Positions 35,319-44,632 of a stretch of DNA of 64,000 nt are shown here, in pieces (within the stretch, counting starts at the first letter, position 1; every line of letters begins with the position of its first letter). The notes under the pieces were generated by a model that did not search any database, was not told where the DNA came from, and was given only the letters and a program-made list of their open reading frames with translations. The DNA is from Rhodospirillales bacterium 24-66-33 (GTDB lineage: Bacteria > Pseudomonadota > Alphaproteobacteria > Reyranellales > Reyranellaceae). Both the position numbers and the translations under genes were made by a program. Where the stretch lies: contig NCHQ01000018.1 in NCBI GenBank assembly GCA_002281855.1, positions 54,794 through 118,793 of the forward strand, written 5' to 3'.

Positions 35319-36944
35319 TCACCCCTTCGCGAGGCCTTCCAGCAGGAGGGCGATGGCTTCCGCTCCCGGATCGGGAACGCCCTCGAGGTGCGAGGACGAG
35401 ACATAGGTCGAGCGGCCGGCGCGAGCCGACTGCATCCGGGCGGTCGCGTCGGCCCCGGCGCGCGCGGCTTTCGCGGCTTCGTCGAGGCCGCTCGACAGGG
35501 CCGCGAGGGCCGGCGCGATGGCGTCGATCATGGTGCGGTCGCCGGGTCTGGCACCGCCATAGGCCATCATCTTCGCGAGGCCGGCCGACAATGAATTCTG
35601 CCAGCTCGCACCACCCGATGCGGACTGGCTGGCGGCCGAGAAGAAGATGGCCAGCAACACACCCGACGATCCCCCCATCGAGCGCGACAGCGCCTCGCTC
35701 ATGGCCGCGAAGAAGCGGTCGAGCCTGGCGAGTGGCATCAGGGGCAGCGCGGCCTGCAGGTGACGGCCGGCGGTGGCGACGGTCGAACCGGTATCTCCAT
35801 CGCCCACCTTGGCGTCGAGCGAGTTGAGCTTTCCCTCGGCGGCAATCAGGATGTCGCAGGCCCGGCTCACCAGGGCGCTCAACGACGGGTTCCGGCTCGC
35901 CCTGACGGGCTTCCTCTTCAGCTCCCGCGGCAGCTTCACGAGGTTTGGCTTCACGTGGGTGCGGATCTTCGGCCAGACCAGCGGGCTGGCCGGCGACAGC
36001 AGCGCCTTCTCGAATTCGGGCGTCAGGGGCAGCAGGCTCAGCGAGAAGCCATGCATGTCGAGGGAGGACACCAGCGTGGCCGGGCCCAGCACCAGTTTGA
36101 CCTTGGCACCGCGGCGGCTCGCCAGCACCTCGTTGGTGAGCAGGTTCATCTCCAGCGCCGTGGTGGAGCCGAGATTGTTGACCAGAAGGGCATAGGAGCG
36201 CGCCGGCCTTGCCGCGGCGAAGAGGCGGTCGACGAGCACGCGAGCCGCCTGGCGCGCGCCCTCGAAATTCACCAGGTCGACGCCCGGTTCGCCATGGAGG
36301 CCGAGGCCGAGTTCGGCCTTGCCGTCCGGAACCCGGTCTTCGCGGCCGACGCCCGGCAGCGTGCAGGAGGAGAGCGAAATGCCGAGCGAGACCACCGCGT
36401 CGGCGGCCTTCCGGGCCATGGCGGCGACGGTCTTCAGGTTCGCCCCCTGCTCGGCGTAGTGGCCGGCGACCTTCTCGACAAACATGACGCCGGCGATGCC
36501 GCGGGGCTGGGGAAGGTGCGGCAGCGCGATGTCGTCCTTCACGATCACGACCTCGACCTGCTTGCCGAGGGCGCGGGCGCGTTCCACGGCAAGGCCGAAG
36601 TTCAGGCGGTCGCCGGTGTAGTTCTTGAAGATGACGAGGCAGCCGCCCTTGCCCGTCACCGCCATGATGGCGGCGAACACGGCGTCGACCGACGGCGAGG
36701 CAAAGACCTCGCCGCAGACTGCGGCGCTCAGCAGGCCCTTGCCGACAAATGAGGCATGCGCCGGTTCGTGACCGGATCCGCCGCCCGCGACGATCGCCAC
36801 GCGGCCGGGCTTGTGGTCGGTGCGCAGAACGACCTTGATGCCGGGATAGCCATCGAGACGTGCCAGGTTGGCGCCGCCACTGCCGCGCAACAGCCCGTCG
36901 ATCGCGTCGACGACGAGGCTCTCCGTGCCGTTTATGAATTGCAT
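35319..36944 (-). CDS. Dihydroxyacetone kinase, fused DhaK-DhaL type
   Basis: A single-chain ATP-dependent dihydroxyacetone kinase of 541 residues. The DAK1 domain (1-325) has the substrate-binding Gly-Gly-Gly-Ser-Gly-His-Glu (54-60) and the covalent-binding His217 in Gly-Leu-His-Gly-Glu. The DAK2 domain (355-541) has the Mg-ATP aspartates in Gly-Asp-Gly-Asp-Thr-Gly-Ser. It phosphorylates dihydroxyacetone (or glyceraldehyde, or a related triose) in the cytoplasm. It is transcribed alone, between the orphan membrane gene and the efflux pump gene. Slightly shorter than the fungal enzymes, typical for alphaproteobacteria. Confidence 0.9.
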   Translation of the reverse strand: MQFINGTESLVVDAIDGLLRGSGGANLARLDGYPGIKVVLRTDHKPGRVAIVAGGGSGHEPAHASFVGKGLLSAAVCGEVFASPSVDAVFAAIMAVTGKGGCLVIFKNYTGDRLNFGLAVERARALGKQVEVVIVKDDIALPHLPQPRGIAGVMFVEKVAGHYAEQGANLKTVAAMARKAADAVVSLGISLSSCTLPGVGREDRVPDGKAELGLGLHGEPGVDLVNFEGARQAARVLVDRLFAAARPARSYALLVNNLGSTTALEMNLLTNEVLASRRGAKVKLVLGPATLVSSLDMHGFSLSLLPLTPEFEKALLSPASPLVWPKIRTHVKPNLVKLPRELKRKPVRASRNPSLSALVSRACDILIAAEGKLNSLDAKVGDGDTGSTVATAGRHLQAALPLMPLARLDRFFAAMSEALSRSMGGSSGVLLAIFFSAASQSASGGASWQNSLSAGLAKMMAYGGARPGDRTMIDAIAPALAALSSGLDEAAKAARAGADATARMQSARAGRSTYVSSSHLEGVPDPGAEAIALLLEGLAKG

Positions 36945-37019
36945 GGCGGTCTCACGTCGTCCGGTTGCGGCGAGGTGAACGTATAGCGGGTGGCTGGCGG
37001 CGGGAAGCCGCCACGTCCG

Positions 37020-38225
37020 TCAGCCTGCCGGCGAACGCCGCACCAGCGTCCACCAGCCGATCAGCCCGACGATGCCGGTGATGGCGACCCCGATGCCGAT
37101 GTTCATCTGCGTGTCGTGCGGCACGTAGCCGACCAGCAGGGTCAGCACCGCGGCGGTCACCATCTGCACGAAGCCCATCAGGGCGGAGGCCGCGCCGACC
37201 CGGCTGGCGGGGACGGCGGACAGCGCGTTCGCCATCGCGTTGGGCATATTGAGGCCGTTGCCCCAGCCCATCAGGACCAGCGGCACGATCAGGGCCAGCG
37301 GCGTGACGTAGCCCAGCGCGGCCGTCGCCATCATCGCCAGGGCGCCGATCGTGAGAACGACCTGGCCCACCGGGATCAGGAGCAGACTCTTCACCCGGCC
37401 CTGCAGGCGGCTGGAGACCAGGCTGCCGAGGACGAAGTTGCCGGCCCAGGCGAGGGTGAACCAGCCGAACGTCTCGACGGCCACGCCCATGACCTGGATC
37501 AGCAGGATGGGACCGCCGGAGAAGAAGACATTGAAGCCGGCCGAGGCGCAGGTGGTCGCGGTCATGAGACCGATGAAGCGGCGCTCGCGCAGGACGGCGC
37601 GGAAGCCGTCGAGATAGTCGCGCACCACGCCGGTCGTGCGCGGGGCGGCCTTCGGCGCGGTCTCGCCGACGATGCGCCAGACCAGGACCAGCACCGCGAC
37701 CCCGCAGGCGGCCGTGAACCAGAAATTGCTGCGCCAGCCGAAGAAGCCCAGCAGCTGGCCGCCCAGGAGCGGCGAGAGCGCCGGCGCCAGCGCCATGGAA
37801 GAGGCCATGTAGCCCATCGCCCGGGGCGCCTCGGGGCCGGACCGGCTGTCGCGCACGATGGCGCGGCCCAGCACCACGCCGCCGCACGCACCGCAGGCCT
37901 GGACCAGGCGCGAGGCGATGAGGGTCTCGATCGTCGGACTGATCGCACAGCAGACGCTGCCGATCGTGAAAACGACGAGGCTGCCCAGCAGCAACGGCCG
38001 TCGGCCCAGATTGTCCGAGAGCGGGCCCACCGCCAGCTGCGCGAATGCAAATGCAAACAGATAGATCGAGAGCGTCAGCTGGGCGGTGCCATAGGAGACG
38101 CTCAGCTCATTCGCGATGGTCGGCAGCGACGGCAGGAAGATCGTCAGCGCCATCTGCGAGGAGACGGTGGCGCTCATCAGCAGCCAAATCGGCGGTTTGG
38201 TCGTACGCATGCGCGGAATTTTCAC
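37020..38225 (-). CDS. Bcr/CflA-type MFS drug efflux transporter
   Basis: A 401-residue, 12-helix major facilitator of the Bcr/CflA (DHA1) group. The N-terminal 'FLPSLPTIANEL' motif, the loop 2-3 motif Gly-Pro-Leu-Ser-Asp-Asn-Leu-Gly-Arg-Arg-Pro and the helix-5 motif region (Ala-Leu-Ala-Pro-Ala-Leu-Ser-Pro-Leu-Leu-Gly-Gly) are clear. Members export chloramphenicol, bicyclomycin or other small molecules with proton antiport. It lies 75 bp upstream of the kinase gene on the same strand; co-transcription is possible but unproven. Confidence 0.88.
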   Translation of the reverse strand: MKIPRMRTTKPPIWLLMSATVSSQMALTIFLPSLPTIANELSVSYGTAQLTLSIYLFAFAFAQLAVGPLSDNLGRRPLLLGSLVVFTIGSVCCAISPTIETLIASRLVQACGACGGVVLGRAIVRDSRSGPEAPRAMGYMASSMALAPALSPLLGGQLLGFFGWRSNFWFTAACGVAVLVLVWRIVGETAPKAAPRTTGVVRDYLDGFRAVLRERRFIGLMTATTCASAGFNVFFSGGPILLIQVMGVAVETFGWFTLAWAGNFVLGSLVSSRLQGRVKSLLLIPVGQVVLTIGALAMMATAALGYVTPLALIVPLVLMGWGNGLNMPNAMANALSAVPASRVGAASALMGFVQMVTAAVLTLLVGYVPHDTQMNIGIGVAITGIVGLIGWWTLVRRSPAG

Positions 38226-38293
38226 GTGTCCGCGACAGGCGGAATGGCGGGCTCATAGCAGCGTTCGGCCGCCCGGGGCAGGGCCGGCGTCCG

Positions 38294-38884
38294 TCAGGCG
38301 GTCGGGAGGCGCCCCTGAACCGAAAGCTGGCCGCCCGGCATGCGTTGCATCACCACGATCTCGCCGCTGCCGGGAAAGATCTGGCTGATTGCCGTCACCA
38401 CGACCTGATGCGTCACGAACACCGTCGGTTTCGAAAGGTCGAGTTCTGCGATCCACCGCCGCAGCGCCGCGATCTGCCCGGCTTCGCGCGACCGGTCCTG
38501 AAAGAAGGAGTTGAGCAGCGGTTGCGGGCGCACCTCACCCAGGTTCATCAGGCGGGCGGTATCGAGGCACCGGCACCACTGGCTCGAATAGACCCCGGCC
38601 CCGGCAATCGAGTTGGCACGGAACAGGTCGCCGATGCGGACGGCTTGCGCACGGCCCTCGGCCGACAGATTGCGCTGCGTCGCGCAGTCCTCCAGGCGAA
38701 AGCCCGACGGGTCGTTGGTGCCGGGCGCCGTGGCATGGCGAATGAGCGCAAAGCATCCGGGGCGGCGCAGTGAAGCCCATGGGTCGCTTTCCGCCGAGGC
38801 GGAACGACTGGCGCTCCAGGCGGCTACGGCGACGAAGCCTGATAGCAGTGCGCGGCGGGTTGGATCGTAACGGCGGAAGTTCAC
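38294..38884 (-). CDS. Exported histidine phosphatase family protein
   Basis: A 196-residue protein with an N-terminal signal region containing twin arginines (Thr-Arg-Arg-Ala-Leu-Leu-Ser-Gly-Phe), consistent with Tat or Sec export, and Ser-Ala-Glu at the likely cleavage site. The phosphatase motif Leu-Ile-Arg-His-Ala places the phospho-accepting His at 50, with a second Arg in Ser-Gln-Trp-Cys-Arg-Cys and the second catalytic His in Val-Thr-His-Gln. The motif has His-Ala in place of the more common His-Gly. Substrate unknown; periplasmic phosphoester removal is inferred. Confidence 0.82.
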   Translation of the reverse strand: MNFRRYDPTRRALLSGFVAVAAWSASRSASAESDPWASLRRPGCFALIRHATAPGTNDPSGFRLEDCATQRNLSAEGRAQAVRIGDLFRANSIAGAGVYSSQWCRCLDTARLMNLGEVRPQPLLNSFFQDRSREAGQIAALRRWIAELDLSKPTVFVTHQVVVTAISQIFPGSGEIVVMQRMPGGQLSVQGRLPTA

Positions 38885-38936
38885 GAACTGACGTTACGGG
38901 GCGTCCTCTCGCGGGTCCACGGCGGGGCGGCCTCGC

Positions 38937-39239
38937 TCACTCTGCTTTGATCGATCGTGAGCCTGCGGACTTCAGCGCCTCGCGAACGACCTCGGGCTCG
39001 CTGCCATGGTAGTCGACCGATACCTCGATCTCGCCAGCCAGTTCCGGCGTGCCGCGCTTCTGCGGGCCATGGCCGCTCTCGACATCCGCGCCCGCAGCCC
39101 GGGTGCCGGCCGAATTCGCTTCGCCCTTGGCGCGGATGAAGATGTCGGTCCGCGCGACCCCATGCGCCTGAACGAGGTGCTCGACGGCAATGTCGGCCTC
39201 GCGTCGTGTCTCGAATCGGGCGACGATGGTGCGCTCCAT
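38937..39239 (-). CDS. Small hypothetical protein, stress-protein-like fold
   Basis: A 100-residue protein with an N-terminal ferredoxin-like half (Thr-Ile-Val-Ala-Arg-Phe, then a helix rich in Ala/Glu, then Asp-Ile-Phe-Ile) and a C-terminal strand-helix (Ile-Glu-Val-Ser-Val-Asp), joined by a Gly/Ala-rich linker. The pattern resembles small general-stress proteins that sense flavins or nucleotides, but I cannot name a family. The ATG at 39239 is preferred because GGAG lies 6 bp upstream; a TTG is possible two codons earlier. Next to the tRNA-Val gene. Confidence 0.6.
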   Translation of the reverse strand: MERTIVARFETRREADIAVEHLVQAHGVARTDIFIRAKGEANSAGTRAAGADVESGHGPQKRGTPELAGEIEVSVDYHGSEPEVVREALKSAGSRSIKAE

Positions 39240-39374
39240 GCTCAACTCCGTTTGCTGTGCTGGGACTTCAACCTTCCCAGGTGCAAACGGTTGCCAGCCC
39301 TCGGCGCGCAGGTTCGCGCCCTCTCATGCCGATCAGGCACGAGGGGCGGCTGGAACGCTGGATTTCCGGAATAA

Positions 39375-39449
39375 TGGTGGGCGCTGTAGGGATTGAACCT
39401 ACGACCCCACCCGTGTGAAGGGTGTGCTCTCCCGCTGAGCTAAGCGCCC
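39375..39449 (-). tRNA. tRNA-Val (CAC)
   Basis: A cloverleaf folds on the minus strand: 7-bp acceptor GGGCGCT/AGCGCCC, D-stem GCTC/GAGC, anticodon stem CACCC/GGGTG with loop TTCACAC (anticodon CAC, reading GUG), and T-stem GTAGG/CCTAC with loop TTCAATC. The discriminator is A and the 3' CCA is encoded. Total 75 nt. No integrase or direct repeat of its 3' end was noticed nearby. Confidence 0.95.
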
Positions 39450-39484
39450 GGAAGGGGCGCGTATAGGGCAGCCGGGCTTGGTCG

Positions 39485-40189
39485 TCAACGGGCCGATGCG
39501 AGCCGGGCCAACGCCTCGGGCAGAGCGTCGAATCGGTCGATCACGGCATCGGCGCCCAGCTCGCTGGCGGGCTTCGCCGTATAGCCCCAGCTCACCAGCA
39601 CGGAAGGGATGCCGGCGCCGCGGGCGGCCTCGGCGTCGTGGGTCGAATCGCCGATCATGACGGCACGCTTGGGGTCGCCGCCCATGCGCTCCAGCAGCAT
39701 CAGGATGTGGCGCGGGTCGGGCTTGCGCACCGGGAAGCTGTCGGCGCCGGCCACGTCGCTGATCGGCGGCATCAGCTTCAGATGCTCGAGGATCATGCGC
39801 GAGGGCTTCTCGAACTTGTTGGTGCAGACGCCCTGCTTCAGGCCGAGGCGGGCGAAGGTCGCGACCACGTCGGCAACACCGGCGAAGGCGGTGGTGTGGC
39901 TGATCGGGTCGGCCTCGTAGTAACGCACGAACTCGCGCGTCACCGCGGTCAGGGCCTCGTCGTCCAGCGACCGGCCATGCTTGGCGAAGGCCTTGCCCAT
40001 CGTGACCTTGCTGCCCTGGCCCATGAAGATCCGCACATCCTCCTCGGTCACGGGCGGCAGCCCGTGGTCAGCCAGCACGTGGCTGACGGCGAGCTGCATG
40101 TCTTTCGCACTGTCGATCAGGGTGCCGTCGAGGTCGTACAGGACGGTCTCGAAGCGGGCGGTGATGAGTTTTGCGGCATCTGTCTGCAT
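39485..40189 (-). CDS. gph: HAD-family phosphoglycolate phosphatase
   Basis: A 234-residue HAD hydrolase with Asp-Leu-Asp-Gly-Thr-Leu (about residues 19-24) as the nucleophile motif. Thr-Asn-Lys follows in the second motif, then the Lys-Pro-Asp-Pro region and Ile-Gly-Asp-Ser-Thr-His-Asp for metal binding. This fits the Gph subfamily, which removes phosphate from 2-phosphoglycolate. I start at the ATG at 40189 with GGAAAC upstream; the frame is open 62 codons further back but antisense to glmU. Divergent from glmU (59-bp gap). Other HAD substrates cannot be excluded. Confidence 0.82.
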   Translation of the reverse strand: MQTDAAKLITARFETVLYDLDGTLIDSAKDMQLAVSHVLADHGLPPVTEEDVRIFMGQGSKVTMGKAFAKHGRSLDDEALTAVTREFVRYYEADPISHTTAFAGVADVVATFARLGLKQGVCTNKFEKPSRMILEHLKLMPPISDVAGADSFPVRKPDPRHILMLLERMGGDPKRAVMIGDSTHDAEAARGAGIPSVLVSWGYTAKPASELGADAVIDRFDALPEALARLASAR

Positions 40190-40248
40190 GCCGTTTCCTC
40201 TAGCACATCCGCCTTGCCCGCCCGCCAGCCCCATGGCATCCGACGGGC

Positions 40249-41622
40249 ATGAAATCACCCATTGCCGTGGTCGTCCTCGCGGCCGGCGCCGGGACCCGCA
40301 TGAAATCGGCGCTGCCGAAGGTCCTGCATCCCCTGGCCAATCGCCCCATGCTGGCCCACGTATTGGCCAATGCACAGGCGCTGAAGCCCGCGCGCATCGT
40401 CGGCGTGATCGCCCCCGGCGCCGCCGAGGTGGCCAAGGCCTTTGCGCCCCATCCGACGGTGGTCCAGAGCAAGCCGCTGGGGACGGGACACGCGGCCAAG
40501 GCGGCCCTGGAAGCTCTCGACGGGCACAAAGGGCCGGTCCTGATCGTGTTCGGCGATGCGCCGCTGGTGACGACGGCCAGCCTGCGCAAGCTGGTCGCGG
40601 CCTGCGCCAGGGCAGGGGCGGCGGTTGGCGTGCTGGGCTTCGTCGCCCGCGATCCCACGCCCTACGGCCGGCTCATCGTGCAGGACGGCGAGCTGGTGAA
40701 GATCGTCGAGAGCAGGGACGCCGACGCGGCCGAACGGACGGTCGCTTTCTCCAATTCCGGCGTCATGTGCATCGACGGCAGGCTGATCGGCTCGCTGCTG
40801 GGCGCGATCCGCAACGACAATGCCAAACGCGAATTCTACCTCACTGACGCGGTCCGTCTGGCACGCGAAGCCGGCCACAGCGCGATTGCCGTCGCGGGCG
40901 AGGAGGCCGAGTTCCTGGGCGTCAATTCACGCGCCGAACTGGCCGCGGCCGAGCAGGCGCTGCAACAGCGGCTGCGCGCCGCCGCGTTGGCGGGTGGGGT
41001 CACCATGACCGATCCCGGCACGGTCTGGCTGTCGGCCGACACGAAGTTCGGCACCGACGTGCGGATCGGGCCCAACGTCCGCTTCGGTCCCGGCGTGACC
41101 GTCGGGGCCGACACCGTCATCAACGCCTTCTGCGACATAGAGGGCGTACGCATCGGCCGGGGCGTGCTGGTCGGGCCGTTTGCGCGCATCCGCCCGGGAT
41201 CGGAGGTGGCCGACGGTGTCCATATCGGCAACTTCGTGGAACTGAAGGCCACGCGCATGGCCAAGGGCGCCAAGGCCAACCACCTGGCCTATCTCGGCGA
41301 TTCCGACATCGGGGCGGGCAGCAACATCGGCGCGGGCACCATCGCCGTGAACTACGACGGCTATGGCAAGCACCGGACGGTGATCGGCGCCGACGTGTTC
41401 ATCGGCTCCAACAGCTCCCTCGTGGCCCCGCTCAAAGTTGGCAGGGGCGCCAACGTGACGGCCGGCAGTGTGGTGACGGAGGACGTGCCTGCCAACGGGC
41501 TGGCCTTCGGTCGCGCCCGGCAGGTCACGAAGAAGGGGCGCGCGGCGGCGCTTCGTGCGAAACTGAAGGACCGGGCAGCGGCTCTCAAGAAGGCAGCGGC
41601 GGAAACGTCCGGCAAGAAATAA
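40249..41622 (+). CDS. glmU: Bifunctional UDP-GlcNAc pyrophosphorylase / glucosamine-1-phosphate acetyltransferase GlmU
   Basis: A 457-residue enzyme for the last two steps to UDP-GlcNAc, used for peptidoglycan and lipopolysaccharide. The N-terminal uridyltransferase domain opens with Leu-Ala-Ala-Gly-Ala-Gly-Thr-Arg-Met, with Gly-Thr-Gly-His-Ala-Ala near 80 and Phe-Gly-Asp-Ala-Pro near 102. The C-terminal half is a left-handed beta-helix of hexapeptide repeats (Ile-Gly-x-x-x-x type) carrying the acetyltransferase site, including Asn-Tyr-Asp-Gly near 368. It sits 27 bp ahead of glmS, an often-seen pair. Confidence 0.96.
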   Translation: MKSPIAVVVLAAGAGTRMKSALPKVLHPLANRPMLAHVLANAQALKPARIVGVIAPGAAEVAKAFAPHPTVVQSKPLGTGHAAKAALEALDGHKGPVLIVFGDAPLVTTASLRKLVAACARAGAAVGVLGFVARDPTPYGRLIVQDGELVKIVESRDADAAERTVAFSNSGVMCIDGRLIGSLLGAIRNDNAKREFYLTDAVRLAREAGHSAIAVAGEEAEFLGVNSRAELAAAEQALQQRLRAAALAGGVTMTDPGTVWLSADTKFGTDVRIGPNVRFGPGVTVGADTVINAFCDIEGVRIGRGVLVGPFARIRPGSEVADGVHIGNFVELKATRMAKGAKANHLAYLGDSDIGAGSNIGAGTIAVNYDGYGKHRTVIGADVFIGSNSSLVAPLKVGRGANVTAGSVVTEDVPANGLAFGRARQVTKKGRAAALRAKLKDRAAALKKAAAETSGKK

Positions 41623-41649
41623 CCCCCTCCCTCGGTCGAGACAGATCCC

Positions 41650-43473
41650 ATGTGCGGCATCATCGGCATCATCGGCAAAGCGCCCGTCACGCCCCTCCTG
41701 GTCGACGCGCTGAAGCGGCTGGAATATCGCGGCTACGACTCGGCGGGGATTGCCACCCTGGTCAACGGTCACATCGACCGCCGCCGGGCCGAGGGCAAGC
41801 TGGTGAACCTCGAGGCCAGGTTGGCCGCCGAGCCGCTGACCGGCACGATCGGTATCGGCCATACGCGCTGGGCGACGCACGGCAAGCCCTCCGAACGCAA
41901 TGCCCATCCGATCGCGACGGACCGGGTCGCGGTCGTGCACAACGGCATCATCGAGAACTTCCAGGAGCTGAAGGCGGAGATGGAGGCCGAGGGCCGCCGT
42001 TTCGACAGCGACACCGACACCGAAGTCGTGGCCCAGCTCATCACCTCCTACCTCGAACGGCAGATGGCGCCGGAGCAGGCGATGGGCACGGCGATGGCAC
42101 GACTGCGCGGCGCCTTCGCGCTCGCCGTGCTGTTCAGCGGCCGTCACGACCTGCTGATGGGCGCGCGCCGCGGCAGCTCTCTCGCCGTCGGCTATGGCGA
42201 CGGCGAGATGTACATCGGCACGGATGCGCTGGCGCTGGCGCCCTTCACCAAGCGGGTGAGCTACCTCGAGGACGAGGACTGGGTGGTGCTCACCCAGAAC
42301 GGGGCGAAGGTCTACCAGGGCACCCAGGAAGTCGTTCGCGAGGTCCGCCAGAGCGGCATTTCCGGGGCGATGATCGGCAAGGGCAATCACCGCCACTTCA
42401 TGCTGAAGGAGATCCACGAGCAGCCGGCGGTGATCGGCGACACGCTGCACAGCTATCTGGACCCGGCGACCCGTACGGTGACCCTGCCGGCGTTGCCGGT
42501 CGACTGGGCCAAGGTCAGCCGACTCACCATGACGGCGTGCGGTACGGCTTTCTATGCCTGCATGGTCGCCAAGTACTGGTTCGAGCAGCTGGCTCGCTTG
42601 CCGGTAGAAGTCGAGGTCGCCTCCGAGCTGCGGTATCGCGAACCGCCGATGCCGAAGGACGGTGTCTGCATAGCGGTCTCGCAGTCCGGGGAGACGGTCG
42701 ATACGCTGGCCGCGATCCGCTACGCCAAGGCCCACGGCCAGACCATCCTTGCGGTGGTCAACGTGCCGGAGAGCGCGATCGCCCGCGATTCGCACGGCGT
42801 GTTGCCGACCCTGGCCGGGCCCGAGATCGGCGTCGCCTCGACCAAGGCTTTCACGACCCAGCTCACCGTCCTGCTCTGCGCCGCGATCGCCGCGGGCCGG
42901 GCGCGCGGCACCTTGAGCGAGGTCGATGAGGCGAAGATCGGACTTGCGCTCATCGAGCTGCCGGCGCTGGTCAACGAGGCGCTCAATCTAGAGGAACAGT
43001 ACCGGCGGATCTCCGAGGAGATCCTCGCCGAAGCGCGCGACGTGCTCTATCTCGGTCGCGGCACCTCGTTCCCGATCGCCCTCGAAGGCGCTCTGAAGCT
43101 CAAGGAGATCTCCTACATCCACGCGGAGGGCTATGCCGCCGGCGAGATGAAGCACGGTCCCATCGCGCTGATCGACGAGCTGGTGCCGGTCGTGGTGGTG
43201 GCGCCCTCCGATGCGATCTTCGACAAGACCGCGTCTAACTTCGAGCAAGTCAAGGCGCGCGGCGGCAAGCTGGTGCTTATCAGCGATGCCACCGGCGTGG
43301 CCCGGCTTGGATCGCAGGCCGCGGCTTCCGTGACCCTGCCGGCGGTCGATCCGCTCCTGGCACCGATTCTCTACACGGTCCCGGTGCAGCTGCTCGCGTA
43401 CTACACGGCCCTCGCCAAAGGCACCGACGTCGACCAGCCGCGCAACCTCGCCAAGAGCGTCACCGTCGAATAG
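41650..43473 (+). CDS. glmS: Glutamine-fructose-6-phosphate aminotransferase GlmS
   Basis: A 607-residue enzyme making glucosamine-6-phosphate from fructose-6-phosphate and glutamine. Residue 2 after the initiator Met is the catalytic Cys (MCGIIG), exposed by Met removal. The glutaminase domain spans about 1-240 (Thr-Arg-Trp-Ala-Thr-His-Gly near 75). Two SIS isomerase domains follow (Thr-Ala-Cys-Gly-Thr-Ala-Phe and Ser-Gln-Ser-Gly-Glu-Thr; then Gly-Arg-Gly-Thr-Ser-Phe). It ends in Lys-Ser-Val-Thr-Val-Glu as usual. No glmS ribozyme space exists upstream (27-bp gap). Forms the glmU-glmS operon. Confidence 0.97.
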   Translation: MCGIIGIIGKAPVTPLLVDALKRLEYRGYDSAGIATLVNGHIDRRRAEGKLVNLEARLAAEPLTGTIGIGHTRWATHGKPSERNAHPIATDRVAVVHNGIIENFQELKAEMEAEGRRFDSDTDTEVVAQLITSYLERQMAPEQAMGTAMARLRGAFALAVLFSGRHDLLMGARRGSSLAVGYGDGEMYIGTDALALAPFTKRVSYLEDEDWVVLTQNGAKVYQGTQEVVREVRQSGISGAMIGKGNHRHFMLKEIHEQPAVIGDTLHSYLDPATRTVTLPALPVDWAKVSRLTMTACGTAFYACMVAKYWFEQLARLPVEVEVASELRYREPPMPKDGVCIAVSQSGETVDTLAAIRYAKAHGQTILAVVNVPESAIARDSHGVLPTLAGPEIGVASTKAFTTQLTVLLCAAIAAGRARGTLSEVDEAKIGLALIELPALVNEALNLEEQYRRISEEILAEARDVLYLGRGTSFPIALEGALKLKEISYIHAEGYAAGEMKHGPIALIDELVPVVVVAPSDAIFDKTASNFEQVKARGGKLVLISDATGVARLGSQAAASVTLPAVDPLLAPILYTVPVQLLAYYTALAKGTDVDQPRNLAKSVTVE

Positions 43474-43500
43474 CGCGCACGCCCGGCGATGGCGCATGAA

Positions 43501-43531
43501 AAAGCCGCGGGCCTTTCGGACCCGCGGCTTT
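43501..43531. terminator. Bidirectional terminator between glmS and the EF-hand gene
   Basis: An 11-bp perfect stem AAAGCCGCGGG / CCCGCGGCTTT with a 9-nt loop. The A-run on one side and T-run on the other let it work in both directions between the convergent glmS and EF-hand genes. Confidence 0.85.
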
Positions 43532-43546
43532 CGATTTCGAGGACGC

Positions 43547-44632
43547 TCAGCGCGTGCCCTGCGGCAGCCCGGGCGGCGGGCCCGAGGGAGCCGGCGCCGG
43601 CTGCCCGCCGCGCGGCTGGGGCTGCGCGGGACGGGGCTGCGCCGCAGGTTGGGCCGGCATCATCGTCTGGACGATGGCGCGAACCTTGGCGGCCTCGGCT
43701 TCCTGCGCCTTCTTGAACTCGTCCTCGCTGATGAAGCGGTCCTTGTTCAGGTCCATCTCGCCGAACTGCTTCAGCGCATAGGCCGACAGCTCGACGCGGT
43801 CGATCTGGCCGTCCTTGTTGGTGTCGATCTCGGCGAACTTGCGCATGGCGATCTTCTTGCGCATGTCGAAGGGCAGCAGGTTCTTGGCCTGCGGCCCATC
43901 CGCAGGACCGGCGAGGACCGTGTATTCCGGTCCGCTGATCTTGCTGTCCTTGTTCTTGTCGAGTTCGTCGGCCTGCCGCAGCTGCATGTCCATGAACTCG
44001 TTCAGCGTCATCATGCCCTGGCGACGGCGCGCTTCCGCCTGCTGGCGCTCGGCAGCCTCGCGCTGCATCGAGCGCTGGATGATCAGGCGAACCTCGGGCT
44101 CGGTGATCTTGTTGTCGCGATCGGTGTCGTAGTTGTTGAATTCCGTATGGACGACCGCCTCGGCCTCGCCGCGCTCCAGGAGCCCGTCACGGTTGGTGTC
44201 GAGGTTCTGGAACTCCGCCTTGGCGCGGTTGCGCCGCTCCTCCAGCGGGGGCAGGCCAGGGGCGTCGGCCGGCGTCGCCGGCGGTTCGACGACCTTCGTG
44301 AACTCCTCGAGCGACAGCTTGTTGTCCTTGTTGAGGTCGAGCGACTCGAAGGACTTCATGCGGTATTTCAGGAAGTCGGCGCGGGTGACCTCGCCCTTCT
44401 TGTCGACGTCGATTTCGATGAACCACTGCGGCAGCGGGACGGGCGCAACCGATGCCGTGGGCGCACCGGCGGCCGGCGGGGTGGCGGGCTGGGTAGGAGC
44501 GGCGGCCGGCGGGGCAGCCGGGGCCGGCGGCTTGTTCTGGGGCCATGCCTGCGTGGGCGGGGTCTGGGCCATCGCCGGGAAGGTGACGCAGGCGACGGTG
44601 AGAAACAGGATCGGGCGAAACATGCGATTCAT
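43547..44632 (-). CDS. Exported protein with seven EF-hand motifs
   Basis: A 361-residue exported protein: signal peptide (Ala-Met-Ala-Gln near residue 23), a Pro/Ala-rich linker to about 65, then a helical body. Seven EF-hand-like loops of the form Asp-x-(Asp/Asn)-x-(Asp/Asn/Lys) can be read, for example Asp-Leu-Asn-Lys-Asp-Asn-Lys, Asp-Thr-Asn-Arg-Asp-Gly-Leu and Asp-Thr-Asn-Lys-Asp-Gly-Gln. Most keep the acidic residue 12. The C-terminus is a Pro/Gln-rich tail. It probably binds calcium in the periplasm. The start at 44632 fits the signal peptide; the frame is open far upstream with no support. Confidence 0.82.
   Translation of the reverse strand: MNRMFRPILFLTVACVTFPAMAQTPPTQAWPQNKPPAPAAPPAAAPTQPATPPAAGAPTASVAPVPLPQWFIEIDVDKKGEVTRADFLKYRMKSFESLDLNKDNKLSLEEFTKVVEPPATPADAPGLPPLEERRNRAKAEFQNLDTNRDGLLERGEAEAVVHTEFNNYDTDRDNKITEPEVRLIIQRSMQREAAERQQAEARRRQGMMTLNEFMDMQLRQADELDKNKDSKISGPEYTVLAGPADGPQAKNLLPFDMRKKIAMRKFAEIDTNKDGQIDRVELSAYALKQFGEMDLNKDRFISEDEFKKAQEAEAAKVRAIVQTMMPAQPAAQPRPAQPQPRGGQPAPAPSGPPPGLPQGTR

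Noticed and set aside
39375..39449. tRNA-Val as the attachment site of an integrated element
   Set aside because: No integrase, no repeated 3' tRNA end and no composition shift right beside it.
41623..41649. A glmS ribozyme upstream of glmS
   Set aside because: Only 27 bp separate glmU and glmS; there is no room and no matching fold.
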